Source of the DNA: Paraburkholderia sp. BCC1886
Lineage (GTDB): Bacteria > Pseudomonadota > Gammaproteobacteria > Burkholderiales > Burkholderiaceae
Length of the DNA: 64,000 bases
Direction: 5' to 3'
NCBI RefSeq assembly: GCF_900996245.1
Contig: NZ_CAAJGK010000022.1
Span: forward strand, 185,240 to 249,239
The notes beneath the pieces were generated by a model. That model made no database searches, was not told the DNA's origin, and saw only the letters and a program-made list of their open reading frames with translations. This document shows positions 53,791 to 62,428 of the stretch, piece by piece. A program made the position numbers and the translations under genes. Position 1 is the first letter of the stretch, and each line of letters starts with the position of its first letter.

Positions 53791-54420
53791 ATGCCGCAGG
53801 TACCCGTGAGTGAAAAACCAGCAAAGCGTATGACCAAGGCGTCACGACCGGCTGTCGACCGCGAGGTCTGGCTGGATGCCGCGCGCTCGATTCTGATCGG
53901 GCAGGGCGTCGACGCGGTCAAGATCGAGCCGCTTGCGTCGATGCTGGAAATTAGCCGTAGCAGCTTTTACTGGAATTTCAAAAGCCGGCAGGAACTGCTG
54001 GATGCGTTGCTCGACTATTGGACCGAGGTGAACGACCGGGCGCTGCGCGCACTGGTGGAACCCCACGACACGGACCCGACGGAGCGCGATGAACTAGCGC
54101 GCCTCAGGCTGCGCCAACTGGTTACGCTATTCATCGACGAGCGCCAGTTCTCGTCCGGGTTCGATATGGCGATACGGGAATGGGCGCGCAAGGATGCGGT
54201 CGTCGCAAAGGAAGTGGCGCGAATCGACCGACGGCGCATCGCCTACCTTCAGAAAATATTTCAGGACATGGGCCATGCAAAGACCGATAGTGTCGTGCGC
54301 GCCAAAATCCTTTATTACCACCAGCTCGGCTACTACCTGACCGGCATCAAGGAGAGCGACGAGGTTCGCAAGCGTGTCGCTCCGCGGTACCTCGAGGTTC
54401 TCAGCGGTATCAAGCTTTAG
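53791..54420 (+). CDS. TetR family regulator
   Basis: 209 residues from ATG 53791; GTG at 53782 is an alternative. The helix-turn-helix segment VKIEPLASMLEISRSSFYWNF is at about residues 37-57. The C-terminal domain is of the TetR ligand-binding type, with REWARKDAVVAKEVARIDRRR. It is divergent from the substrate-binding protein and its likely operators flank it (53617-53636 and 54493-54508), so it probably represses the binding protein and the PPOX gene. Confidence 0.87.
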   Translation: MPQVPVSEKPAKRMTKASRPAVDREVWLDAARSILIGQGVDAVKIEPLASMLEISRSSFYWNFKSRQELLDALLDYWTEVNDRALRALVEPHDTDPTERDELARLRLRQLVTLFIDERQFSSGFDMAIREWARKDAVVAKEVARIDRRRIAYLQKIFQDMGHAKTDSVVRAKILYYHQLGYYLTGIKESDEVRKRVAPRYLEVLSGIKL

Positions 54421-54483
54421 CACAGCCGGTTCGTGGCGGATGAGAGCGGTTTGTCGACCGGCGACTTCCCTCTATCCGGGTTC

Positions 54484-54512
54484 TTGACTAAATGTACAGG
54501 TATGTTCATTAT
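54484..54512 (+). promoter_or_regulatory. candidate promoter of the PPOX gene
   Basis: TTGACT (54484-54489) and CATTAT (54507-54512) are spaced by 17 bp. The operator-like sequence TGTACA-GGTA-TGTTCA (54493-54508) lies between the two boxes, so binding would block initiation. Confidence 0.5.
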
Positions 54513-54589
54513 TCGTCGTATTGTAATGAACGGAATACGATGATGGCGCGCGTCGCTGCTGAACACACCATGATTTCAGGAGGTTGAGC

Positions 54590-55039
54590 ATGCTGTCGGC
54601 AGAGATGGTTCGGATACTGGAGAAACAGAGACTCGGTTTCGTTGCGACTGTTTCGGCAGAGGGTCGACCCAATGTGTCACCGAAAGGCACGTTTGTCGTG
54701 ATGGACGAAAGGACCATCGCCTTTGGTGAAATTCGCTCACCGAATACGATTGAGAATCTGAAACACTTTCCTGCTGTCGAGATCAATTTTGTCGACCCAT
54801 TCAGTCGAAAGGGATTTCGCGCAAGCGGTCACGCGGCCATTGCCGCGGTCGGCACGGACAGCTACCGTCGATACATCGGGCTTTTCGAGCGTTGGGCCGC
54901 ACTGAGTTTGCGGATCCGGCATATCGTCGTTATCGCTATCACCGAAGCGTCCTGTCTGACTTCGCCCATCTACGACGACGGGGCAAATGAAGCCGAGGTG
55001 CGAAGTCAGTGGATGCGCACCTTGCAATCCGATGACTAG
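54590..55039 (+). CDS. pyridoxamine 5'-phosphate oxidase-like (PPOX) family protein
   Basis: 149 residues from ATG 54590, preceded by AGGAGG at 7 bp; a TTG two codons upstream is ignored. The split-barrel flavin-binding fold begins MVRILEKQRLGFVATVSAEG and includes NVSPKGTFVVMDERTIAFGE. Members bind FMN, F420, biliverdin or heme; the reaction here is unknown. The gene precedes a YbaK-type gene by 11 bp. Confidence 0.85.
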   Translation: MLSAEMVRILEKQRLGFVATVSAEGRPNVSPKGTFVVMDERTIAFGEIRSPNTIENLKHFPAVEINFVDPFSRKGFRASGHAAIAAVGTDSYRRYIGLFERWAALSLRIRHIVVIAITEASCLTSPIYDDGANEAEVRSQWMRTLQSDD

Positions 55040-55050
55040 CAGGCGGCAGA

Positions 55051-55581
55051 ATGGATAACGGCAAATCGCAAAACGAAGTGGCAGGAGCAGAGCAGGTTCT
55101 CGAACTATTGGAAAGCAGAGGAATTGCTTATCGGCTCGAGCGCCATGCCGCGATCTTTACGATGGAAGATTCGCGCACGCTCGTACTTGCACTCGAGGGT
55201 GCGCGTTGCAAGAACCTGCTGGTCCGGGACAGTAAGGGGCGCCACTTTCTGATCGTGACGGCCGCCGATAAGTCCGTCGATCTCGTCGCCGCCGCCGCCA
55301 GTTTCAATAGCAAGCGGCTTTCGTTCGTGTCCCCGGCGAATCTTTTGAATCTGCTCGGCGTGCAGCCTGGTTCACTCAGTCCACTTGCGCTCGCGAACGA
55401 CCCGGCGCAAACGATCGAACTGATGATCGACGACGATCTCGCGAATGAATCGCAGTTTCTTTTTCATCCACTGGACAATGCGATCACTGTGGCACTCGAA
55501 CGTGCAGGGCTCGACGCATTCCTCACCGCGATTGGGCATCCGCCGGTCTGGGTAACGTTGCCAGCCCGCGTCGGCCATTAG
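55051..55581 (+). CDS. free-standing YbaK/ProX-type aminoacyl-tRNA deacylase
   Basis: 176 residues. The YbaK/INS domain is recognisable in RLERHAAIFTMEDS, CKNLLVRDSKGRHFLIV and LFHPLDNAITVALER, close to the trans-editing proteins related to the prolyl-tRNA synthetase insertion domain (ProX/PrdX), which hydrolyse mischarged alanyl-tRNA(Pro). It follows the PPOX gene in the same direction by 11 bp. The catalytic Lys in CKNL is present. A role in translation quality control is the default inference. Confidence 0.87.
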   Translation: MDNGKSQNEVAGAEQVLELLESRGIAYRLERHAAIFTMEDSRTLVLALEGARCKNLLVRDSKGRHFLIVTAADKSVDLVAAAASFNSKRLSFVSPANLLNLLGVQPGSLSPLALANDPAQTIELMIDDDLANESQFLFHPLDNAITVALERAGLDAFLTAIGHPPVWVTLPARVGH

Positions 55582-55653
55582 TGTCGCTGCCGCGGCAGGG
55601 TTAACGCCCGTTCTCCTGTCACTACATATTTCTTACTCTTACGCTTATACCCA

Positions 55654-55667
55654 ACCGACCGGTCGGT
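55654..55667. promoter_or_regulatory. perfect 14-bp palindrome before the tannase gene
   Basis: ACCGACCGGTCGGT is a perfect palindrome 16 bp upstream of the tannase start. Such sequences are typical operators for TetR- or MarR-type repressors. No regulator gene of the tannase unit is obvious nearby. Confidence 0.5.
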
Positions 55668-55682
55668 ATTTAAAGAGAAAAT

Positions 55683-57332
55683 ATGTCTGGAGACGATATG
55701 GCGACGAGCGGCACGTTACGGGGCGCGCTGGCCCTTTTCAGGGGAGCACCCTCGCGAGCGCGACTCGCCTGCGTCAGCGCGGCGGCTGTCGGCGCAACGC
55801 TGCTCGTTGCAGCGTGCGGCGGCAGTATCCACGACGCGCCATCCACGACGCCGACCGTCGCCCAGTTGACGGCGACCTGCGCCGCACTGACCGGCCAGAC
55901 GCTGGCGGGCGTGACCGTCACGTCCGCGACCCGTCTCGAAGCCGTCGCGAACGTGACGTCCTCCGGCATCTGCAAGGTGAGCGGCACGCGCGCCCCGTAT
56001 CTCGACATCGAAGTCGATGTGCCGGACAACTGGTCCGGGCGGTATTGGCAAGCAGGAGGAGGGGGTTTCGACGGAACGATTCCGTCCGCGTTCACGACGA
56101 CGAACAACGCGATCACCGCGGTGCTGTCGCCGCTGTCGAAGTGGGCCGCCGTCTATGCAGCGTCCAACGGCGGTAATCGCGCCAACGTGCCCGCGCAGGC
56201 CGCGCCGGCCGTGTGGGCCACCGGTACCGCCGATGCCAGGGCGTCGCAGATCGACTACGCGTATCAATCGGTCGGTACCACGCTGGACTTCGCGAAAGCG
56301 GTGACCAACGCCTTCTTCGGGAAGCCCGCGACGCATCGCTATTTCAATGGCTGCTCGAATGGCGGCCGTGAAGGTTATATCGCGGCGCAACGCTGGCCGA
56401 AAGATTTCGACGGCATCGTGTCGGGCTGCGAAACCGGGAACATGGCGACGCAAACGGCTTTCTGGTTGACCATCGGTCAGCGCAACGCGACGGGCAATGG
56501 TCTGTCGACCGCGCAGTTCCAGGGCGCCTATGCGAAAGCAGTCGCGTCTTGCGACGCTCAGGATGGCGTGACGGACGGCTACCTCGAGAATCCCGCGGCT
56601 TGCAGGTTCGACGCGGCGCAACTGCAATGCGGTCAGTCGACGGCGAGTGCCGATCCCGCCATCTGCCTCTCGGCCGCGCAGGTTCAGACGCTGAAGACGT
56701 ATCAGGCGCCGCTCGCGCTCGCGGATGGCACCGTCATCTATTCCGGTCTCAACTGGTCGGACTACTCGGTCTTCGGTTCGCAATACGGCGCACTGGGCGG
56801 CGGTTTCGCGTTGCTCGCGACCGGCGATCCCGCGTGGCTGACCACCACGAGGCAAGGCACGTTCGACGTCGATACGGATTTCCCGACGATACAGGCGGGT
56901 CTCAAGGCAATCGGCGCCGATCACGATCTGTCGTCGATTGCCAGCTTCGTGAGTTCGGGCAACAAGCTCATCTCGTGGCATGACCTGGGCGACAACCTGT
57001 TGTCGCCGAACGATCACGTGAACAACGAGGCGAAGCTCACGACGTTAATCAAGGGGATGGGCGTCGCGGATCCATCGACGGGCACGCGGCTATTCATGGT
57101 GCCGGGCAATTCGCATGCGTTGGGTCAGATCACGAATCCGACGGCTTACGTCGACTGGCCGAGCGCGATTATCGGCTGGGTGGAGCAGGGCAAGGCGCCG
57201 ACCCAGCTCACTTATACGTTCGTGACGTCCACCGGTGCACAGCGGACTCTGCCGGTATGCCAGTCGCCATTGGCGCCGCATTATTCCGGCAGCGGCGATG
57301 TGAATGCCGCCGCCAGTTATACGTGCGCGTGA
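55683..57332 (+). CDS. tannase/feruloyl esterase family lipoprotein
   Basis: 549 residues, the usual tannase length; an ATG at 55698 with GGAG 5 bp upstream is an alternative start. The N-terminal signal ends in the lipobox LLVAACGG (Cys45), so it is probably a lipoprotein. The catalytic serine is in GCSNGG at about residue 225, followed by REGYIAAQRWPKDFDG. Enzymes of this family hydrolyse galloyl, feruloyl or phthalate-type esters outside the cytoplasm. It is convergent with the MDR gene. Confidence 0.92.
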   Translation: MSGDDMATSGTLRGALALFRGAPSRARLACVSAAAVGATLLVAACGGSIHDAPSTTPTVAQLTATCAALTGQTLAGVTVTSATRLEAVANVTSSGICKVSGTRAPYLDIEVDVPDNWSGRYWQAGGGGFDGTIPSAFTTTNNAITAVLSPLSKWAAVYAASNGGNRANVPAQAAPAVWATGTADARASQIDYAYQSVGTTLDFAKAVTNAFFGKPATHRYFNGCSNGGREGYIAAQRWPKDFDGIVSGCETGNMATQTAFWLTIGQRNATGNGLSTAQFQGAYAKAVASCDAQDGVTDGYLENPAACRFDAAQLQCGQSTASADPAICLSAAQVQTLKTYQAPLALADGTVIYSGLNWSDYSVFGSQYGALGGGFALLATGDPAWLTTTRQGTFDVDTDFPTIQAGLKAIGADHDLSSIASFVSSGNKLISWHDLGDNLLSPNDHVNNEAKLTTLIKGMGVADPSTGTRLFMVPGNSHALGQITNPTAYVDWPSAIIGWVEQGKAPTQLTYTFVTSTGAQRTLPVCQSPLAPHYSGSGDVNAAASYTCA

Positions 57333-57344
57333 GCAGCAAGCGAA

Positions 57345-58364
57345 CTACAGCCTGACGATGACCTTGCCGTCGTTCTTGCCGCCCAGCATGCCGATGAAGG
57401 CTGCTGGCGCGGAGTCGAGACCGGCCGACACATCCTCGCGGTACGCAACCGTTTTCTCGCGTATCCACTGACTCATCGCTGCCTCGAACTCGGGCTTGCG
57501 ATGCGCGAAGTCGTACACGATGAAGCCGCGTATCGTCACGCGATGCGTCAGCAGCGCGCGCACGAACGAGGGGCGGCGGTCGGGTCCGGGCGGCGGCGAC
57601 GGCAGGTTGTAGTCGGCGATGGTGCCGCACAGCGGAATCCGGCTGAAGTCGTTCAGCAGGGAGGTGGCGACGGTCAGCGGATGGCCGCCCACGCTGTCGA
57701 AGTACACGTCGATACCGTTTGGGCAAGCGTCGCGCAACTGGGACTCGAAGTCGGGTGCGCGATGATCGACGGCGGCGTCGAAACCGTAGTCGTCGATCAG
57801 TCGTTTGCACTTCGCGGCGCCGCCCGCGATGCCGACTGCGCGCGCTCCTTGAATCCGCGCTATCTGGCCCACTGCGGAGCCGACGGGGCCGCTCGCTGCC
57901 GGCACCACGACGGTCTCGCCCGGCTGCGGCTTGCCTATCTCGACGAGGCCCGCGTAGGCCGTCAGGCCGGGCATGCCCAATACGCCCAGGAAGGTCGACG
58001 GGGGAACATCGCTATAGGGCACGAGGCGCAGGTCCGAGCCATCCGAGATCGCGTATTGCTGCCATCCGACCCAACTCAAGACCTGGTCGCCCGGCTTGAA
58101 TGCGGCGTTGTTCGATGCGATCACTTCGGCAATCGTTTCGCCGATCACCACGTCCCCGATCGACAGGCCCTTCGCGTACGACTTCGCGTTGGTCATCCGG
58201 TTGCGCACATAAGGATCGAGCGACAGATAGGTGGCTTTGAGCAGGACTTCGCCGTTAGCGAGTTCGCGCAGCGGGACCTGTTCGATACGGAAGTGATCTG
58301 CCGTGGGCTCGCCTTCGAGATAGTTCGCGAGGACGATGCGGCGGTTGATCAGGGAGTCGGTCAA
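57345..58364 (-). CDS. MDR-family NADPH-dependent oxidoreductase
   Basis: 339 residues starting at TTG 58364, which has AAGGA 7 bp upstream; longer reading frames run into unlikely leader sequence. Zinc ligands are absent, so it belongs to the leukotriene B4 dehydrogenase/quinone-oxidoreductase/CurA-like group. The Rossmann motif is AASGPVGSAVGQIA, and FDAAVDHR and IDVYFDSVGG follow. It probably reduces an alpha,beta-unsaturated ketone with NADPH. The neighbouring tannase and sulfatase genes are not obviously linked. Confidence 0.9.
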   Translation of the reverse strand: MTDSLINRRIVLANYLEGEPTADHFRIEQVPLRELANGEVLLKATYLSLDPYVRNRMTNAKSYAKGLSIGDVVIGETIAEVIASNNAAFKPGDQVLSWVGWQQYAISDGSDLRLVPYSDVPPSTFLGVLGMPGLTAYAGLVEIGKPQPGETVVVPAASGPVGSAVGQIARIQGARAVGIAGGAAKCKRLIDDYGFDAAVDHRAPDFESQLRDACPNGIDVYFDSVGGHPLTVATSLLNDFSRIPLCGTIADYNLPSPPPGPDRRPSFVRALLTHRVTIRGFIVYDFAHRKPEFEAAMSQWIREKTVAYREDVSAGLDSAPAAFIGMLGGKNDGKVIVRL

Positions 58365-58542
58365 TTTGTTTTCCTTTGGGTAGACGTCGAGGTCGGTGTT
58401 TCTTCCAAGGTGCGGAAGCTCAACAGCCGCAGCCTTTCGAATGCATATCGATAAACCAACATAGCAATTCAGAAATCGATCTTTGGCCGCCGGGAACTCG
58501 TTGCTACCATCTGCGACCCGATATTCCCCGGCCCCCAGAATA

Positions 58543-60507
58543 ATGACAACACAGAGATCGCTTCGCCCATCCATTCGTCCGTCTATCCGCCTAGGAGTCA
58601 TCGGCGCCGCCGTCGCCAGCCTGGTCGCACTCGCCTCGTGCGGCGACAACGATCTGGCGGCCACGAAGCCCGTCACCCCGCCCGTCGTCGCGCAAAAACG
58701 TCCGAACATCCTGTATATCATGGCCGACGACCTCGGCTATTCCGACATCCATGCGTTCGGCGGCGAAATCAATACGCCCAATCTCGACGCGCTGGTGCAA
58801 AGCGGCCGCATCCTCACCAATCACCACACCGGCACGGTCTGCGCGATCACGCGCTCGATGCTGATTTCGGGCACCGACCATCATCTGGTCGGCGAAGGCA
58901 CGATGGGTGCGCCGACCGACGAGCGCAAAGGTCTGCCTGGTTACGAGGGATATCTGAACGATCGCTCGCTGTCGGTTGCGCAACTGCTGAAGGACGGCGG
59001 CTATCACACGTACATGGCGGGCAAGTGGCACCTCGGCTCGGGCATTGCCGGCAGCGCGACCGGCAGTGGTCAGACGCCGGACCAGTGGGGTTTCGAACAT
59101 AGCTATGCGCTGCTGGGCGGCGCCGCGACCAATCACTTCGCGCACGAGCCGGCCAACTCGCAGAACTACACCGAAGACGGCCAGTACGTGCAGCCCGGTC
59201 AACCGGGGCAGCCCGGCGGTACCGGCGGCAACCCCGCCGTGTTCTATTCGACCGACTTCTACACGCAGCGCCTGATCTCGTACATCGATTCGAACAAGGG
59301 CGACGGCAAGCCGTTCTTCGCGTACGCCGCGTACACCTCGCCGCACTGGCCGCTGCAGGTGCCCGAACCTTATCTGCATAACTACGCCGGCAAATACGAT
59401 GCGGGCTACGATGCGATTCGCAATGCGCGTATCGCGCGGCAAAAAGCGCTCGGCATCATCCCGGCCGATTTCACGCCCTACGCCGGCGCGCCGGAAACGT
59501 TGACTGCCACCCCCGCCACCGCGAACAACGGCACGGTCAACGCCAAATACGTGAGCGCGGTGCATAGCGCGGCGCAAGGTTATACGGACTACGGCCCGGG
59601 CTACGTGGACAAAGCCTGGGCGAGCCTCTCGCCCGCCGAGCAGAAAGCCCAGGCGCGTTACATGGAAATCTACGCGGGCATGGTCGAGAATCTCGACCAC
59701 AACATCGGCTTGCTGATCCAGCATCTGAAGGACATCGGCGAATACGACAACACGTTCATCATGTTCCAGTCGGATAACGGCGCCGAAGGCTGGCCGATCG
59801 ATTCGGGCGCGGACCCGACCGCGACCGACACCGCCAATGCCGCTGAACCGGTCTACTCCACGCTCGGCACCGACAACGGCTTGCAGAGCGCGAAACGTCT
59901 GCAATACGGCTTGCGCTGGGCCGAAGTGAGTGCCACGCCGTTCCGTCAGACCAAGGGCTACTCCGGCGAAGGCGGCGTGTCCGTGCCGTCCATCGTGCAT
60001 CTGCCCGGCCAGACCACCCAGAAGGCGACGTTGCGCGAGTTCACGCATGTAACCGACAACACCGCCACCTTCCTCGCGCTCGCGCAGATCACGCCGCCGA
60101 CGCAAGCCGCCCCTGCGCTGATCAACACGCTCACCGGCGTCGATCAGAACAAGGGCAAGGTGGTCTACAACAATCGCTACGTGTATCCGGTGACCGGTCA
60201 GTCGCTCTTGCCGGTACTCAACGATCAGGCGACCAGCGCGGTGCACACCGCGTCGTTCGGCGACGAAGCCTACGGCCGCGGCTACCTGCGCAGCGCCGAC
60301 GGCCGCTGGAAAGCCTTGTGGACCGAGCCGCCGATCGGCCCCGTGGACGGTCACTGGCAACTGTTCGACATGACGGCCGACCGCGGCGAAACACAGGACC
60401 TGTCGACGCAGAATCCTTCGATCATCGACGGCCTCGTGCAGCAGTGGAACAGCTACATGACGAGCGTGGGCGGCGTCGAACCGCTGCGTCCGCGTGGCTA
60501 TTACTAA
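58543..60507 (+). CDS. arylsulfatase lipoprotein with atypical CAITR signature
   Basis: 654 residues from ATG 58543. A lipobox LASC gives a lipoprotein (Cys34). The alkaline-phosphatase-like core has NILYIMADDLGYSD with the metal-binding DD near 61-62. The formylglycine signature is CAITR (Cys100-Arg104), where the usual CxPxR proline is Ile, followed by SMLISGTDHH. FMFQSDNGAEG and VSVPSIVHLPG are other sulfatase blocks. It should hydrolyse sulfate esters in the envelope after Cys100 is converted to formylglycine. The maturase gene follows 7 bp later. Confidence 0.9.
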   Translation: MTTQRSLRPSIRPSIRLGVIGAAVASLVALASCGDNDLAATKPVTPPVVAQKRPNILYIMADDLGYSDIHAFGGEINTPNLDALVQSGRILTNHHTGTVCAITRSMLISGTDHHLVGEGTMGAPTDERKGLPGYEGYLNDRSLSVAQLLKDGGYHTYMAGKWHLGSGIAGSATGSGQTPDQWGFEHSYALLGGAATNHFAHEPANSQNYTEDGQYVQPGQPGQPGGTGGNPAVFYSTDFYTQRLISYIDSNKGDGKPFFAYAAYTSPHWPLQVPEPYLHNYAGKYDAGYDAIRNARIARQKALGIIPADFTPYAGAPETLTATPATANNGTVNAKYVSAVHSAAQGYTDYGPGYVDKAWASLSPAEQKAQARYMEIYAGMVENLDHNIGLLIQHLKDIGEYDNTFIMFQSDNGAEGWPIDSGADPTATDTANAAEPVYSTLGTDNGLQSAKRLQYGLRWAEVSATPFRQTKGYSGEGGVSVPSIVHLPGQTTQKATLREFTHVTDNTATFLALAQITPPTQAAPALINTLTGVDQNKGKVVYNNRYVYPVTGQSLLPVLNDQATSAVHTASFGDEAYGRGYLRSADGRWKALWTEPPIGPVDGHWQLFDMTADRGETQDLSTQNPSIIDGLVQQWNSYMTSVGGVEPLRPRGYY

Positions 60508-60514
60508 GCCCGTC

Positions 60515-61603
60515 ATGAGCGCTCGATTTAGGTTGAAGGGTGCCGTGGCTTCATACGGCGCGTATGCCGCGATCGCCGCGGTGGCGTTCGGCGCCGCGTT
60601 CGCCGGGGTGTCCGCGATGGCCACGTCGGCGGTTTTCGGCGGCAGGGAGCAGGGCGGTTTCGACGCCCTGAACCACTCGCGCGAGCTCGTCGCGCTCGGC
60701 TCCGAGAAGCAATGCGCCCGCTATACCGGTCTGCCGGCACGCTGGCGCGACGACGGCAAGGCCGGCATGGTGCATCTGCATGGCGGCGAATTCGTGTTCG
60801 GCAGCCGGCTCGGCTACGAAGACGAACGCCCGGCCGGCGACGGCAAGACGCGCGTCGGCGGCTTCTGGATCGATCAGACCGATGTCACCAACGCGCAGTT
60901 TGCCGCCTTCGTCAAAGCAACGGGCTATGTCAGCGACTCGGAACGCCAGGGCGGCGCCGTGGCATTTCACGAGCCGACCCGCGAAGAGATGAACGCGCGC
61001 GATCTGGCGTGGTGGACGTGGCTCAAGGGCGCCGCGTGGAATCATCCGGCCGGCCCCGGCAGCAATCTCGACGGCCGCATGAACCAGCCGGTCACCATGG
61101 TCACGCAGGCCGACGCGCTGGCTTACGCGCGCTGGCTCGGCCGCGATCTGCCGACCGAAGCCGAATGGGAATACGCGGGCAAAGCCGGCCATGACGGTGC
61201 CGACCTCGACACCGCGCCGCGCGACGATCATGGCAAACCCGCCGCGAATTACTGGCAAGGCGTTTTCCCCGTGCTGAACACGAACGAGGACGGCCATGCC
61301 GGGCTCGCGCCGGTCGGCTGCTATGCGGCGAACGACTTCAGGCTGTACGACATGATCGGCAATGCGTGGGAATGGACGAAAGATCCGTATTCCGGTCCGC
61401 ACCAGTCGCATACCAACGGCGACACGGCGGCTGTCGCGCCGCTCAGTCGCCGGCACGATACACCGATGGTCATCAAGGGCGGCTCGTTCCTCTGTTCGCG
61501 CGATTACTGCGTGCGCTATCGCGCGGCGTCGAGAGAGCAGCAGGAAGCGGATCTGCCGGCCGGACATATCGGATTTCGCACGATTCTGCGGGACGGGGCA
61601 TGA
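60515..61603 (+). CDS. formylglycine-generating enzyme (SUMF1/FGE family)
   Basis: 362 residues from ATG 60515; a GTG at 60494 would overlap the sulfatase end. An N-terminal hydrophobic segment may anchor or export the protein. The catalytic cysteine pair is conserved as C327 and C332 in GGSFLCSRDYCVRYR, matching the two active cysteines of true FGEs, and the ligand-binding HLHGGEFVFGS and IGNAWEWTKDP blocks are present. It converts the sulfatase active-site cysteine to formylglycine. The overlap with the next gene (ATGA) implies coexpression. Confidence 0.92.
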   Translation: MSARFRLKGAVASYGAYAAIAAVAFGAAFAGVSAMATSAVFGGREQGGFDALNHSRELVALGSEKQCARYTGLPARWRDDGKAGMVHLHGGEFVFGSRLGYEDERPAGDGKTRVGGFWIDQTDVTNAQFAAFVKATGYVSDSERQGGAVAFHEPTREEMNARDLAWWTWLKGAAWNHPAGPGSNLDGRMNQPVTMVTQADALAYARWLGRDLPTEAEWEYAGKAGHDGADLDTAPRDDHGKPAANYWQGVFPVLNTNEDGHAGLAPVGCYAANDFRLYDMIGNAWEWTKDPYSGPHQSHTNGDTAAVAPLSRRHDTPMVIKGGSFLCSRDYCVRYRAASREQQEADLPAGHIGFRTILRDGA

Positions 61604-62418
61604 CGGTGGGCAAGCTGGCGATGGCGGCTTTGACGGCCTGGTGGCTCATGGGTTGCGCCGTGGCGGCGGTCGATGCGCCGGGTCCGGTTGCGCCGCCTGC
61701 GCCGGTCGTTAAGGTCGGCGTCAGCGCGGGACCGAATGCCGAGATCATGGACGAGGTACGCCGGGTCGCGGCGACGCGCGGGCTCACGCTCGACGTCGTC
61801 GTATTCGATCACCCCGAGCGTATCGACGCCGCCCTCGCGGCGAAACAGATCGATGCCGCGAGTTTCGAAACCGAACCTGCGTTTGCCGCGCAACGCGAAC
61901 AGCACGCTTATCCGTTGACGAGCGTCGCCACCACGGTGACTTTCCCGATCGCGCTGTATTCGCGCAAGCTGACTCAGATCGGCGAGCTGCAACCCGGCGC
62001 CACCATCGCGATTCCCGCCGACCCGGACGGCACGGCGCGCGCGTTGATCCTGCTGCAAAACTACACGCTGCTGAGTTTCAGGGACAGCGCGGGTCTACAC
62101 GCCACGCTCGCCGATGTCACGGGCAACCGGTTGCATCTGAAAATTCTTCGACTGCCGGGCGCGCGTTTGTTCGATAGCCTGAACCGCGTGGCCTTCGCGG
62201 TGATCGGCAGCGACGACGCGGCACGCGCGGGTCTGCAGCCGGCACGCGACAGCATCGGCCTCGAAGATGCGCGCTCGCCGTACACGGATGTTCTGACCGT
62301 GCGCGAAGCCGATCGCAACCGCAAGTGGGTCACGCAACTGGTCGCTGCGTATCATTCGAACGACGTCGCGCATTTCATCCTGACGCGTTATCAGGATTCG
62401 GTGCGGCGGCCATGGTGA
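61600..62418 (+). CDS. NlpA/MetQ-type lipoprotein
   Basis: 272 residues from ATG 61600 overlapping the FGE stop. The signal sequence MTVGKLAMAALTAWWLMGC ends in a lipidated Cys19. The type II binding-protein fold resembles MetQ/NlpA (KVGVSAGPNAEIMDEVR, FETEPAFAAQ), which bind methionine or similar small ligands. No ABC permease is nearby, so it is an orphan receptor. In this operon it could bind a sulfur-containing product. Confidence 0.83.
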   Translation: MTVGKLAMAALTAWWLMGCAVAAVDAPGPVAPPAPVVKVGVSAGPNAEIMDEVRRVAATRGLTLDVVVFDHPERIDAALAAKQIDAASFETEPAFAAQREQHAYPLTSVATTVTFPIALYSRKLTQIGELQPGATIAIPADPDGTARALILLQNYTLLSFRDSAGLHATLADVTGNRLHLKILRLPGARLFDSLNRVAFAVIGSDDAARAGLQPARDSIGLEDARSPYTDVLTVREADRNRKWVTQLVAAYHSNDVAHFILTRYQDSVRRPW

Positions 62419-62428
62419 ACGTGCCGCG

